Assembly: GCA_023259135.1 (NCBI GenBank)
Contig: JAHFQX010000022.1
Span: forward strand, 1-45,677
From: Betaproteobacteria bacterium
Lineage (GTDB): Bacteria > Pseudomonadota > Gammaproteobacteria > Burkholderiales > JAHFQX01
Length of the DNA: 45,677 nucleotides
Reading direction: 5' to 3'
Shown here: piece after piece, positions 8,793 through 17,443 of the stretch
Layout: every line of letters begins with the position of its first letter
How positions within the stretch are numbered: position 1 is the stretch's first letter
Position numbers and translations under genes: made by a program
The notes under the pieces: model-generated
What the model was told of the DNA's origin: nothing
The model's database searches: none
Seen by the model: the letters and a program-made list of their open reading frames with translations, nothing else

Positions 8793-9732
8793 AGCCCTTC
8801 TCCGCAAAATCCAAGGTCCGGCCGTCGGCATCCACCACCCGCACTCCGCTGCCCTCCTCCACCCGGCCGATGCGGGTCAGGGAGGGGGCCAAGATTCGGG
8901 ACAAAGCCTCGATCCGGGAGCGCCGCCGACGACCGGCGGTGAAGCACAATTCATAGTCGTCCCCGCCGGCCACCAACGCCACGCGGGCCACGGGGTCGGT
9001 CAGATGGCGCTCCATCACCGGGGAGCGGGGCAGCCGCCGCCATTCCACCACCGCCGCCACCGCCGAACGCTCGGCGATATGCCCCAGATCCGCCAGCAGC
9101 CCATCGGACACGTCGATGGCGGCGCGGGCGATGCCCCGCAGCGCCAGGCCCAAGCTCACCCGCGGCTCGGGAGTATGCAGAGCCGGCAGACAGGCGGCCA
9201 GGTCCCGGGGAGAAAGTTGCAGGCGATGGTGGAAGGCCGCCAGCGCTAGAGCCGCGTTCCCCAGGTGGCCGGACACCCAGATGTCATCCCCGGGCCGCGC
9301 GGCATCGCGGCGCAAGGCATGGCGGGCCGGTACTTCGCCCAGAATGGTGACGCAGATATTGAGGGGACCGCGGGTGGTGTCCCCGCCCACCAACTCCACG
9401 CCGAAGCGCCGCGCCAAGGCCCAAAAGCCTTCGGCAAAGGACGCCAGCCATGCCGGATCGGCCTCCGGCAGCGCCAGGGACAGCGTGGCCCAGCGCGGCG
9501 TCGCCCCCATGGCCGCCATGTCCGACAGGTTCACCGCCAGGGCCTTGTGGCCCAGAGCACGAGGATCCGCATCAGGAAAAAAATGCCGGCCCGCCACCAG
9601 CATGTCGGTGGAAATCGCCAGGGCGCCGCCCTTGCCGCCGACGGACAGCAGCGCCGCATCGTCCCCCACCCCCAGCAGCGCGCCCGGCGCGGGGTGGGTG
9701 AAATAGGTGCGGATCAGGTCGAATTCATTCAT
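8776..9732 (-). CDS. thiL: thiamine-monophosphate kinase
   Basis: 318 residues. ThiL signatures are complete: GVGDDAALL and ISTDMLVAGRHF at the N-terminus, KALAVNLSDMAAMGA, ELVGGDTTRG, AIDVSDGLLADLGHI and VAGGDDYELCF. It phosphorylates thiamine monophosphate to the active diphosphate cofactor with ATP, using several Mg2+ bound by the aspartates in these motifs. It sits between nusB and pgpA, the usual order in Proteobacteria, with a 25-base gap to nusB and an overlap with pgpA. Confidence 0.96.
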   Translation of the reverse strand: MNEFDLIRTYFTHPAPGALLGVGDDAALLSVGGKGGALAISTDMLVAGRHFFPDADPRALGHKALAVNLSDMAAMGATPRWATLSLALPEADPAWLASFAEGFWALARRFGVELVGGDTTRGPLNICVTILGEVPARHALRRDAARPGDDIWVSGHLGNAALALAAFHHRLQLSPRDLAACLPALHTPEPRVSLGLALRGIARAAIDVSDGLLADLGHIAERSAVAAVVEWRRLPRSPVMERHLTDPVARVALVAGGDDYELCFTAGRRRRSRIEALSRILAPSLTRIGRVEEGSGVRVVDADGRTLDFAEKGFDHFR

Positions 9733-9757
9733 CCGCGCTGACCTTCTGGGAAAAAAC

Positions 9758-10213
9758 TCAAGCCTGGATTTTTTTGTGAACCGAGGTTCCGGACGGTCGA
9801 GTCTCGTGGGGCCGCAAAACCGCCGCCAGCTTGTCCAGCACGCCGTTGATGTATTTGTGGCCGTCGGTGCCGCCGTAGGATTTGGCCAGTTCCACGGCTT
9901 CGTTGATCACCACTCGATAGGGAATTTCGGGACGGAATTGCAGCTCGTAGGCGGCCAGCAGCAGGATGGCGTGCTCCACCGGCCGCAGCGACTCCACCGA
10001 GCGATCCAGCAAAGGAGTGAAGGCCGCTCGCAGGGCTGGCGCGTGGGCCACGCTGCCCCGCAGCAGTTCGCTGAAGTAGGCCGCCTCGACCCAGCGGAAT
10101 GCCTTGCGCTCGGCGAATTCCTGCTCCAAGGCGGGCCAGGAGTCTGGATTCAGCAGCCACTGGTAGAGCCCTTGCAGCACCAGCTCCCGGGCTTTGCTGC
10201 GGCTATTTCTCAT
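9758..10213 (-). CDS. nusB: transcription antitermination factor NusB
   Basis: 151 residues, all helical. [15 protein letters not shown] at the N-terminus, [49 protein letters not shown] in the C-terminal half. NusB pairs with S10 (NusE) on boxA RNA to allow antitermination of rRNA operons. The ATG at 10213 overlaps the end of ribH by 11 bases, so it is coupled to riboflavin synthesis genes, as is common in this phylum. Confidence 0.95.
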   Translation of the reverse strand: MRNSRSKARELVLQGLYQWLLNPDSWPALEQEFAERKAFRWVEAAYFSELLRGSVAHAPALRAAFTPLLDRSVESLRPVEHAILLLAAYELQFRPEIPYRVVINEAVELAKSYGGTDGHKYINGVLDKLAAVLRPHETRPSGTSVHKKIQA

Positions 10214-10679
10214 CGAGCTTAAGCAACAGGTTGGCCATCTCGATGGCGACGCGGGCTGCGTCGGCGCCCTTTTCGGCCATCCGATGCAAGGCTTGGCCTT
10301 CGTCCTCGGTGGTAAGAATGGCGTTGACCACCGGGATGCCGGTTTCCAATTGCACCTCCATCAAGCCGCGGGCGGATTCGTTGGACACCACCTCGAAATG
10401 GTAAGTCTCGCCGCGGATCACCGCCCCCAAGGCGATCAGGGCATGAAAATCCTCGGTCAGGGCCATCTCGCGCAGGGCCAGCGGCAGTTCCAAGGCCCCC
10501 GGCACCGTGACCAGCAAAACATCCTCGTCCCGCACGCCGTGCTTGGCCAGTTCCGCGACGCAAGCCGCCAGCAGGCCGTCGCCGATCTCCTCGTTGAAGC
10601 GGCTCATGGCCATGCCGATGCGCAAGCCTTCGCCGGCCAGGTCGGATTCGATTTCCAAAATTTGGTTATAACGGGCCAC
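10203..10679 (-). CDS. ribH: 6,7-dimethyl-8-ribityllumazine synthase
   Basis: 158 residues. Conserved segments are [32 protein letters not shown] and [25 protein letters not shown]. It condenses the ribityl pyrimidinedione with 3,4-dihydroxy-2-butanone 4-phosphate, the product of the gene just upstream, to give lumazine for riboflavin. The start is GTG, 3 bases after the ribBA stop, with nusB overlapping its 3' end. Confidence 0.96.
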   Translation of the reverse strand: MARYNQILEIESDLAGEGLRIGMAMSRFNEEIGDGLLAACVAELAKHGVRDEDVLLVTVPGALELPLALREMALTEDFHALIALGAVIRGETYHFEVVSNESARGLMEVQLETGIPVVNAILTTEDEGQALHRMAEKGADAARVAIEMANLLLKLDEK

Positions 10680-10682
10680 GGA

Positions 10683-11786
10683 CTATTCCTCGGATGGGTT
10701 GGGGTTGAGGTAACCGGTCACCTCCAAGTCGAAACCGGTCATGCTGGGCATTTTACGGGGGGTGGCCAGCAAGCGCATCTTGCCGACTTGGAGATCCCGA
10801 AGAATCTGCGCGCCGATGCCGTAATTGCGCAAATCCATCTTGGTTCGAGGAGGCGCGGCGGCCACCGGCAGCTTGGCTCGTTCCAGCAATTCCTCGGCGC
10901 TTTCGGAACGATGCAGCAGCACCATGACGCCCCGCGGCGCCTGGGCGATGGCCTCCAGGGCCCGGGGAATGCTCCAGGAATGGGGGCCGCCGCCCTTGTC
11001 GAGGAAATCCATGGCCGATATCGGTTCGTGGACCCGCACCAGGGTCTCCTGCTCCGGCCGGATATCGCCCTTTACCAGGGCCAAGTGGGTGCCGTGGCTG
11101 ACCTGCTCGGTATACACCACTAAAGTCAGGGAACCCCAGGCCGTTTCGATGGGCCGCTGCGTCACGCGCCGCACCAGGGATTCGATACGGCTTCGATGGT
11201 GGATGAGATCGGCGATGGTGCCGATCTTCAAGCCATGCTGCCGGGCGAAGGACACCAGATCCGGAAGCCGGGCCATCTCGCCGTTATCCTTGAGAATTTC
11301 GCAAATCACCGAAGCCGGCTCCAGGCCCGCGAGCTGCGCCAGATCACAGCCCGCCTCGGTGTGACCGGCCCGCACCAGCACTCCGCCGGGCTGCGCTTTC
11401 AGGGGGAAAATATGGCCCGGCTGGACCAAATCCTCGGGGCGGGCATGCTTGTTCACCGCCGCCCGGATGGTGCGAGCCCGGTCGGCGGCGGAAATCCCCG
11501 TGGTCACGCCCTCGGCGGCCTCGATGGAAATCGTGAAATTGGTTCCCAAAGGCGAACGGTTCAGGGAAACCATCAGGGGCAGATCGAGCTGCCGGCAGCG
11601 GGCTTCGGTCAAGGTGAGGCAAATCAACCCCCGGCCGTAGCGGGCCATGAAATTGACGCTCTCGGGAGTGGCGAATTCGGCGGCTTGGACCAGGTCACCC
11701 TCGTTCTCCCGGTCCTCCTCGTCCACCATCACCACCATCTTGCCGGCTCGGATGTCGGCGATGATTTCTTCAATAGGACTAACCAT
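10683..11786 (-). CDS. ribBA: 3,4-dihydroxy-2-butanone-4-phosphate synthase fused to a degenerate GTP cyclohydrolase II-like domain
   Basis: 367 residues. The N-terminal RibB domain (about 1-205) is intact: [34 protein letters not shown] and [13 protein letters not shown]. The C-terminal half has the RibA fold ending ([19 protein letters not shown]), but the region that should bear the zinc cysteines of GTP cyclohydrolase II reads [20 protein letters not shown] and contains none. It therefore probably makes only the four-carbon unit for RibH; a separate RibA should exist elsewhere. This matches the RibBX-type hybrids described in some Proteobacteria. The start at 11786 (MVSPIEEII) is the family N-terminus. 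No FMN riboswitch is recognised upstream. Confidence 0.93.
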   Translation of the reverse strand: MVSPIEEIIADIRAGKMVVMVDEEDRENEGDLVQAAEFATPESVNFMARYGRGLICLTLTEARCRQLDLPLMVSLNRSPLGTNFTISIEAAEGVTTGISAADRARTIRAAVNKHARPEDLVQPGHIFPLKAQPGGVLVRAGHTEAGCDLAQLAGLEPASVICEILKDNGEMARLPDLVSFARQHGLKIGTIADLIHHRSRIESLVRRVTQRPIETAWGSLTLVVYTEQVSHGTHLALVKGDIRPEQETLVRVHEPISAMDFLDKGGGPHSWSIPRALEAIAQAPRGVMVLLHRSESAEELLERAKLPVAAAPPRTKMDLRNYGIGAQILRDLQVGKMRLLATPRKMPSMTGFDLEVTGYLNPNPSEE

Positions 11787-11938
11787 GTCTTTAGGCAGGC
11801 TATCGCGATGAGACAACCCCGTCGGGGGCCGCCGGAAAAGAGCTTTATTGTACACGGACGGGGTGCGGCCCGGACGCTCCCTCACAGGGACTGGTCAAGA
11901 GCCCATCAAGACAGGCATGGTCATTGTCGGACGGCAAG

Positions 11939-11947
11939 CAGCCCCTT
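11939..11947. repeat. left copy of a 9-bp direct repeat at the island edge
   Basis: CAGCCCCTT occurs here and again at 21225-21233, in the same orientation. All accessory genes lie between the copies. The wider contexts agree at 12 of 14 positions (AGCAGCCCCTTCCA versus AACAGCCCCTTACA). Confidence 0.4.
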
Positions 11948-11983
11948 CCACGCCCTCGTCCTCGCGTCCCTGCCCCACTCAAC

Positions 11984-14671
11984 TCAACCGCCAAACCGTG
12001 CCGCCAGACCGGCGAGCGTGGTGTTCTCGGCGATCTCGTCATGCGGAATCAGCAAGTAACGCCATGGCTTGTCGCCATAAGTTGCCGCATGATCCGAGGC
12101 ATTCGCGCACCATTTGATGGCGGCTTCCTTCTTGGCGACGACAACCGGATTTTCGAGCTCCCTGCGCATCTTGGGTTCGAGCATGTATTTCGTATCATCG
12201 GTTTCCGCAACGAAGTCCGGCTGGTATTCCAGATGGTCGGCGCCCTGCCGGTAGTAGATCTGGAACTGGCCCTTGGCCGGCTTGAACCAGCGGATCGCCT
12301 CCCGCTCCAGGATCACCGCGAGCTTGCGCTCCGCGTCGGAGTCAAATTTCTGGACGGGGTACAGGCAGCGCCGGAAGCCGCCGAACAGGTACTTCGCCAT
12401 ATTGCTCTTGTCGGCGGGCGAGACCCGGTAGTCGGCCGGCGGCTCCTGGGCGAAATAGGTGTAGGCGCTCGGTTTCAGTTCCGTGAAACCCTTGCTCACC
12501 TTCACTTCATAGCCAACGTTGTCCTCCCAGTAGTGCTCCTGCATCTGGGCGTGGATGAATCGCGCAATGTCGCGCTGGTAGCAACGCAGCACCTTCCCCG
12601 TGTCCTCCTCCGACAGGTAGGAACGGAAATGCCTTACCGTCTGCGCCGCGAGGTCATAGAGAAGATCGGCGTGATCGTCGTAGCAGATGTCATTGAAGTC
12701 CATGAGGCCGCTCACCACGTAATCATCGAGGCGCGCCTCCTCGATCCCGCCGCGGCCGAGCGCCAGCACCTCGAGCTGATGGGTGCGCAGATGCCGGATC
12801 CACAACTCGTCCGACACCGCCGGATATTTGAGAGTGTCGAGCTTGAGGGTGAACGGCTTGAAGCCCGACTTCACCTCGCCTTTGGGCACGACAAGAATCC
12901 GCGGGATGTCAATCATCTGCTGGGTGACCAGCTCCACCGTCTTGGCTACTACCGCCGCGATGTCCGGCTTTTCGGCCATCCCCTCCAGTTCCAGTTGCGC
13001 GGGCTGACGCTGCTCTTCCACCGCCTTGACGATCGCGGCCTGGATCTCGGGCTTCTTGAGATGGGCCACGGTCGGCAGGGTCTGCGGCTGATTTTCCAGC
13101 TTGCGGATCACCTCCCAGGCAATCTGCGCGAGTTTCTGCTCCTCCGGCTTGTCGAAGGCCGGCGCCTGCCCCGTTCCGGCGACTGTGGCGCTTCCCGTCG
13201 CGTGATCGGGTCGCAGCCCCAGCTTGGTCGCAAGCATGGATTGCGACACCACCGTCGCCGTCTTCTGGCCGAACTGCGCCGGATCGAGTTCCACCGCCTG
13301 CAGCCGGATCGCGGAATCGGGCTTGCCGGCTTCGTCAATGATCTCCTGGAACCTGTCGTGAGCGACGATGTTGAGCCGGTCCACGGCCGTCACCCCGGTC
13401 CGCTTGCCGTAGGGCAGGCGCAGCCCGCGCCCGATGGACTGCTCGATCAGGATGCGCGCATTCGCCGCCCGCAGCGGGACGATGGTGTAGAGATTGGTCA
13501 CGTCCCAGCCTTCCTTCAGCATGTTGACGTGAATCACGATCTCGGTCGGTTCCTCCGTATGCTCCACCTTGAGCAGGCGCTCAATCATCGCCTCTTCCTC
13601 GGCACCCGTCCTGCTGGAATCCACCTGGATGACTTTGTCTTTGTAGCGTCCCTCGAAGAAGCCGTCGGACTGGACGGTTTGCGTAAGCGCCGCCGCGTGC
13701 GTAGTGTCGCGCGCGATCACCAGCAGGAACGGCTTGACGATCGCTTGGCCGGTTTCCCGCGCATAGGTCTCCAGTTCCACCTTCACGCTCTCGTGCAGCC
13801 GCACGCCGTCTTCCAGCTTGAGCCGCTCGATCTCTTCCGGCGACATGCCCGCCGGATTGAAGTTCTTGCGCGTCACCACCGCCGGCTCCTTGACGAAACC
13901 ATCGGCCATGGCGCGGCCCAGGGGATAGTTAACGATCACGTTCTTGAACGGCAGCGCGCTCCTGGCCGTTTCGACGAAGGGCGTCGCCGTCAGTTCGAGG
14001 CCGAGTATCGGTTTGAGTTCGTTGATCGCCCTGATCCCGGCGCTGGCGCGGTAGCGATGGGATTCGTCCATCAGCATCACCAGGTCGGGCAGGCCCGCCA
14101 GATAGTCGAAATAGCTTTCGCCGATGTATTCCGAAAGCCGTTTGATGCGGGGAGATTTGCCGCCGCGCACCTCGGCGTTGATCTTGGAAATGTTGAAGAT
14201 GTTGATGCGCACGCTGTCGAACAGCACGCCGCTGGCCGGATCGCGCTGATCGTAGTTGTCGCCGGTAATGATCGCCGGGGCGTCGGTGGCGAACTCGGCA
14301 ATGCCCTTGAAGACGTATTTCGGCGTATTCGGCGTGAAGTCCCCGATCAGCTTGTTGTAGATCGTGAGGTTGGGCGCCAGCACGAAGAAGTTGTTGATGC
14401 CGTGCGCCAGGTGCAGATAGCTGACGAAGGCGCCCATCAGCCGCGTCTTGCCTACTCCCGTCGCCAGCGCGAAGCACAGCGACGGAAACTCCCGCTCGAA
14501 ATCCGTGACGGTCGGAAACTCGCTGCGAATGGCTTCCAGCGCGGTGGCCACGTCCGCTCCTTTGCCGGGCGGCGCGATTTCCGTGACGCGGTCGAGAATT
14601 TCCAGCGAGCGGCGCTGAGGCGCGCGCAGCGACAGGCGGCCGGCGATGGCGTTCACATGGCGGCTGGTCAT
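11984..14671 (-). CDS. res: type III restriction enzyme subunit R (helicase-nuclease)
   Basis: 895 residues. Superfamily 2 motor: Walker A ALATGVGKTRLMGA (about residues 68-81), DEAH-like box MDESHRYR (201-208), TATPF motif III and the VI-type IEQSIGRGLRLP. A PD-(D/E)xK nuclease is seen near the C-terminus (YQPDFVAETDDTKYMLEPK). It would cleave DNA with ATP when partnered by the modification subunit encoded at 15375-17093. The start ATG at 14671 overlaps the stop of the upstream HEPN gene (ATGA), so it is translationally coupled to a toxin gene. It is the last gene of the leftward defence operon, about 200 bases from ribBA. All motifs look intact. Confidence 0.9.
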   Translation of the reverse strand: MTSRHVNAIAGRLSLRAPQRRSLEILDRVTEIAPPGKGADVATALEAIRSEFPTVTDFEREFPSLCFALATGVGKTRLMGAFVSYLHLAHGINNFFVLAPNLTIYNKLIGDFTPNTPKYVFKGIAEFATDAPAIITGDNYDQRDPASGVLFDSVRINIFNISKINAEVRGGKSPRIKRLSEYIGESYFDYLAGLPDLVMLMDESHRYRASAGIRAINELKPILGLELTATPFVETARSALPFKNVIVNYPLGRAMADGFVKEPAVVTRKNFNPAGMSPEEIERLKLEDGVRLHESVKVELETYARETGQAIVKPFLLVIARDTTHAAALTQTVQSDGFFEGRYKDKVIQVDSSRTGAEEEAMIERLLKVEHTEEPTEIVIHVNMLKEGWDVTNLYTIVPLRAANARILIEQSIGRGLRLPYGKRTGVTAVDRLNIVAHDRFQEIIDEAGKPDSAIRLQAVELDPAQFGQKTATVVSQSMLATKLGLRPDHATGSATVAGTGQAPAFDKPEEQKLAQIAWEVIRKLENQPQTLPTVAHLKKPEIQAAIVKAVEEQRQPAQLELEGMAEKPDIAAVVAKTVELVTQQMIDIPRILVVPKGEVKSGFKPFTLKLDTLKYPAVSDELWIRHLRTHQLEVLALGRGGIEEARLDDYVVSGLMDFNDICYDDHADLLYDLAAQTVRHFRSYLSEEDTGKVLRCYQRDIARFIHAQMQEHYWEDNVGYEVKVSKGFTELKPSAYTYFAQEPPADYRVSPADKSNMAKYLFGGFRRCLYPVQKFDSDAERKLAVILEREAIRWFKPAKGQFQIYYRQGADHLEYQPDFVAETDDTKYMLEPKMRRELENPVVVAKKEAAIKWCANASDHAATYGDKPWRYLLIPHDEIAENTTLAGLAARFGG

Positions 14672-15027
14672 ATGCCGTCCCCGGCGGAGCCGTCGCCGGA
14701 CTCCGACAACACGCGTCGCGCGGCGCGACTCAGCGCAGAAATTTTCGTCTGCACGATGCTCCACACCACCGCAGGGTCGAGCGCGAAGTACCGATGCGCA
14801 ACGATGTCCCTGAAGCGCGCCGCGCCGGCCACTTCCGGCATCCGGGCCTTGGCTTCTTCGGGCAGACGCTTGGCCGCCTCGCCGACGATCTCAAGGTTGC
14901 GCACCGTGGCATGAAACACCAGTGCGTCAGCCGCGAACGATTCACCGGACGCACCGGCGGTGAACTGCTCGATCAGACGGCATGCGTCCGCGATGTCTTC
15001 AAGATACAACGTCCAGTCACGCGACAC
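14668..15027 (-). CDS. hepT: HepT-like HEPN ribonuclease (toxin), first module
   Basis: 119 residues, DUF86/HepT type. The catalytic HEPN motif R-x4-H-x-Y is present as RDIVAHRY (Arg73, His78, Tyr80), inside the usual frame ATVRNLEIVGEAAKRLP...FRDIVAHRYFALD. In the Shewanella pair the tyrosine of this motif is AMPylated by MntA, which blocks RNase activity. The GTG start at 15027 overlaps the mntA1 stop by 11 bases; its TGA overlaps the res ATG. The gene is thus locked between its antitoxin and the restriction subunit. The last 15 or so residues are glycine/serine rich (SESGDGSAGDGI). Confidence 0.88.
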   Translation of the reverse strand: MSRDWTLYLEDIADACRLIEQFTAGASGESFAADALVFHATVRNLEIVGEAAKRLPEEAKARMPEVAGAARFRDIVAHRYFALDPAVVWSIVQTKISALSRAARRVLSESGDGSAGDGI

Positions 15028-15310
15028 GGAGCAGGTCCTTCTCGATGTGCCGCCGCAGGCGCGGCTTGATCATCGCCTCGGTGGCCAGGTCCACCTTCAA
15101 GCCGAACAACTCTTCGAGGTAGGTCTGCAGGCCGACATACCCATCGAAGGTCGCCGGGCCTTCGAACTCCACCAGCACATCAATATCGCTGTCGTCGCGC
15201 AGCTCGTCCCGTGCCGCCGAACCGAAAAGCGCGAGATGCCTCGCGCCGAACCGCTTCAGGAACTCGTCGCGATGTTGATTCAACAGATCCAGGATCATGG
15301 CTCGGTTCAT
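15017..15310 (-). CDS. mntA: MntA-like nucleotidyltransferase (antitoxin), first module
   Basis: 97 residues, minimal nucleotidyltransferase fold. The active site GSAARDELRDDSDIDVLVEF carries GS followed by the D-x-D pair, and EVDLATE-type strand KVDLATE supplies the third acidic position. In known pairs MntA transfers AMP to a HepT tyrosine. The start is the ATG at 15310 (MNRAMILDLL), 8 bases after GAGGA; an earlier in-frame start lies inside a hairpin region. It is about half identical to the second MntA copy at 17436-17726, so the two are old paralogs rather than a fresh duplication. Confidence 0.88.
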   Translation of the reverse strand: MNRAMILDLLNQHRDEFLKRFGARHLALFGSAARDELRDDSDIDVLVEFEGPATFDGYVGLQTYLEELFGLKVDLATEAMIKPRLRRHIEKDLLRVA

Positions 15311-15328
15311 AGCTTCGTCCTCAACGGG

Positions 15329-15357
15329 ATTTCCGACACAGTGCATCGGAAATGCAC
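15329..15357 (-). promoter_or_regulatory. two mutually exclusive hairpins between mod and mntA1
   Basis: Hairpin A pairs GTGCAT (15341-15346) with ATGCAC (15352-15357). Hairpin B pairs ATTTCCGA (15329-15336) with TCGGAAAT (15346-15353). Both need the bases 15346-15353, so only one can form. The pair fills the 64-base gap between the mod stop and mntA1 and looks like a small switch or attenuator. No T-tract follows either hairpin. Confidence 0.5.
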
Positions 15358-15374
15358 ATTATTCCCATGAAACG

Positions 15375-17093
15375 TCATAAGTCCAGCGCCTGCTGCCCCG
15401 CATTCTCCCCTCGCCCACTCGCGGGAGAGGAATCGGCATTTCCACTCCCCTCTCCCGCGAGCGGGAGAGGGGTCGGGGGAGAGGGCGGCGCCTCCGGCAA
15501 ATTCTCCACCCGCAGACTGTAGTCGTCATGCCCCCACTCGCAGCGCGAGAGCACCTGCTTGGGAATCTTCTTCACCGTGAGATTCGAATACTCGCCCCGG
15601 CCGCGGAAAGCGGTGCATAGCACCAGCAGCGTGCGCTCCGGCCCCACCTCGTCGGAGAGTTGCTGAAGCTGCTCGTGGGTCAGGTTCGCCGTCGTGACGT
15701 AGATAAAATCCCGCTCGGTGGAATGGCCGTGCTGCCAGTACACCGAATCCGAGGGCGCATAGGTGAAGCCCTCCAGTTTGCACAGCGCCTCCGCCAGCAT
15801 GGCGGCGTTGTAGCCGGTGTTGATGACCCAGTTGCCCCACTTGTCCTTTTCCAGCAGCGAGGGCGCGAGACGATAGTAGCGGAAGCCACCGCCGCCGCGC
15901 CACGAAACGGCCTCGGTGATGCCACCGGGGTCTTCGCCGTCAATGACCTTCTTCAGGCGCGGAATGATGTGGGTGTGGCAGTGCTCACCCAGCTCCACCA
16001 TAATCCAGCGCCGGCCCATCTTGTGGGCGACGGCGCCGGTGGTGCCGGAACCGGCGAAGGAGTCGAGGACGAGGTCGCCTCTGTCAGTACAAATGTCCAA
16101 CACTCGGCAAACAAGGTCTTCTGGCTTTGGTGTATCGAACACCGCCTCCTCGCCAAATAGCGCCTTCTGGTGCGCCTTTGTCTGGCGTGTTGTATCAAGG
16201 TCATTCCAAATTGTTGGGTGGGGTCGAGATGGGTTCTCAGGTGCGAATTCGCGTGTGTACGGAACCCATCTCTTACTGCCATTCTGCTCGCGGAGCTTCC
16301 AAATCAACTCGCTCTTCGCAATCAGATCGTCAACGGCAATCTTACCCAGCGCCCAGCGGGCTTCTCTGCCGTCATCATGGATGGGCAAGACCTCCGTGCC
16401 ATCCGGCGCCACGACCGGAAAGAACATTGAGGGGCGATCTGATCGGAGGCTATTTTTTCCATTCTTTTTCAACAGGCGGTCTCTATAAGGGCGTGTGCTC
16501 TCCGAATCCGGAGGCCGATAGGCGTCAAGAATGGAAATGTCCTGACGCTGCTTGAACCCCCTAGCACCGGGCGTCTTGCTGACGCAAAGCACATACTCAT
16601 GGTCAGGCGTAATGGGCACCTTGTTGTCGTTCGGGCTGTCAACCTTCTTCCAAATGAATGAGGTTACGAAGCAACCCCGCCCAAACACCTCATCGCACAA
16701 CACCTTGAGGTAATGCGCCTCGTTGTCATCAATGGTGATCCACAGCGAACCGTCGTCGGACAGCAACCGTCGAATCAACTCCAGCCGGTCGCGCATCAGC
16801 GACAGCCAGATCGAATGCTCCACCCCGTCGTCGTAATGCGTGAAGGCGCTGCCGGTGTTGTAGGGTGGATCAATGAACACGCACTTCACCTTTCCCGAAA
16901 ACTCCGCTTCCAGCGCCTTCAGCGCCAGCAGGTTGTCACCGAAGATCAGCCGATTGTCGAAAAAGTCAGTCTCCGTGACACGGTGTTTCGCGTGATAGGA
17001 CTTCTCCGGCTCCTCCAGCAAAATCCGCGGCTCCAGCTTCGGCCGGTTCTCCTTGCCGATCCAGGTGAGTTCGAGTTTTTGTTTCTTCCTCAT
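15375..17093 (-). CDS. mod: type III DNA methyltransferase subunit (Mod), beta-class N6-adenine type
   Basis: 572 residues. DPPY (VFIDPPYNTGSAF, residues 73-85) precedes the SAM-binding LDSFAGSGTTGAVAHKMG (343-360), the beta-class order of type III Mod subunits. The middle part (about 150-320) is the likely target recognition region. It methylates the recognition site and is needed for Res to cut. The ATG at 17093 (MRKKQKLELTWIGKENRPKL) overlaps the hepT2 stop as ATGA. The last 37 residues or so (proline- and glycine-rich, PPSPPTPLPLAGEG...) are the translation of a REP-like palindromic element and are not part of the enzyme fold. Confidence 0.92.
   Translation of the reverse strand: MRKKQKLELTWIGKENRPKLEPRILLEEPEKSYHAKHRVTETDFFDNRLIFGDNLLALKALEAEFSGKVKCVFIDPPYNTGSAFTHYDDGVEHSIWLSLMRDRLELIRRLLSDDGSLWITIDDNEAHYLKVLCDEVFGRGCFVTSFIWKKVDSPNDNKVPITPDHEYVLCVSKTPGARGFKQRQDISILDAYRPPDSESTRPYRDRLLKKNGKNSLRSDRPSMFFPVVAPDGTEVLPIHDDGREARWALGKIAVDDLIAKSELIWKLREQNGSKRWVPYTREFAPENPSRPHPTIWNDLDTTRQTKAHQKALFGEEAVFDTPKPEDLVCRVLDICTDRGDLVLDSFAGSGTTGAVAHKMGRRWIMVELGEHCHTHIIPRLKKVIDGEDPGGITEAVSWRGGGGFRYYRLAPSLLEKDKWGNWVINTGYNAAMLAEALCKLEGFTYAPSDSVYWQHGHSTERDFIYVTTANLTHEQLQQLSDEVGPERTLLVLCTAFRGRGEYSNLTVKKIPKQVLSRCEWGHDDYSLRVENLPEAPPSPPTPLPLAGEGSGNADSSPASGRGENAGQQALDL
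15404..15487. repeat. REP-like palindromic element within the 3' end of mod
   Basis: A 26-bp near-perfect palindrome at 15447-15472 has arms CCCCTCTCCCGC and GCGGGAGAGGGG around GA. A second, imperfect unit lies at 15404-15431 in facing arrangement. This sequence type is widespread between genes in Proteobacteria; here it is read through in frame and supplies the Mod C-terminal tail. Confidence 0.7.
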
Positions 17094-17443
17094 GCCGATT
17101 GTGCTTTGAGCGCGCGCAAGTTGGGTAGCAAGGCGGGAATATCGCCACGGATAATGCTCCACAGGGTGTCGTTATCGATCCCGAGATACCCGTGTATCAA
17201 CCGGTTGCGCGCAGCGATGACGAGCCGCCACGGAATCTGCGGATTAGCCGCGCGGACCGAGTCCGGGACATGGGTCGCCGCCTCGCCGATCAGTTCCAGG
17301 TTGCGCACGGCAGCGTCGTAATTCAGTCCGCTGGCAACGAAACCCGCTTGATCGAGGCCGTCGGTATAGGCGATGACTTTTTCAGCAAAGCCAATCATAT
17401 CGTCGATATAAAACCGCCATTCACGCTGCCCAGCATCAGACAC
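17090..17443 (-). CDS. hepT: HepT-like HEPN ribonuclease (toxin), second module
   Basis: 117 residues. HEPN motif RNRLIHGY gives Arg79, His84 and Tyr86 in the R-x4-H-x-Y pattern, within AAVRNLELIGEAATHVP...VIAARNRLIHGYLGID. The GTG at 17443 is chosen because AAGGAGG lies 7 bases upstream and it yields MSDAGQREW, like the first copy; a longer frame to 17461 would place a ribosome site inside the gene. It overlaps mntA2 by 8 bases, and its TGA overlaps the mod ATG. It is only distantly similar to the HepT at 14668-15027 outside the motif. Confidence 0.88.
   Translation of the reverse strand: MSDAGQREWRFYIDDMIGFAEKVIAYTDGLDQAGFVASGLNYDAAVRNLELIGEAATHVPDSVRAANPQIPWRLVIAARNRLIHGYLGIDNDTLWSIIRGDIPALLPNLRALKAQSA

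Noticed and set aside
11787-11983. FMN riboswitch before ribBA
   Set aside because: No conserved RFN segments (such as AGGGYGA followed by GCAGGG-like blocks) could be found; only a TACAAT -10-like box without a good -35.
14656-14764. Longer start for res (31 extra codons)
   Set aside because: The extension is arginine-rich, lies inside hepT1, and the ATG at 14671 gives both the family N-terminus and the ATGA joint.
11924-14914. 996-codon plus-strand reading frame opposite res
   Set aside because: It is a mirror of the highly GC-biased res codons, has no recognisable domain, and res has all its motifs.
15404-15487. CRISPR-like array
   Set aside because: Only two facing palindromes with a short gap, no regular spacers; a REP-type element fits better. 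No CRISPR array was seen anywhere in the window.
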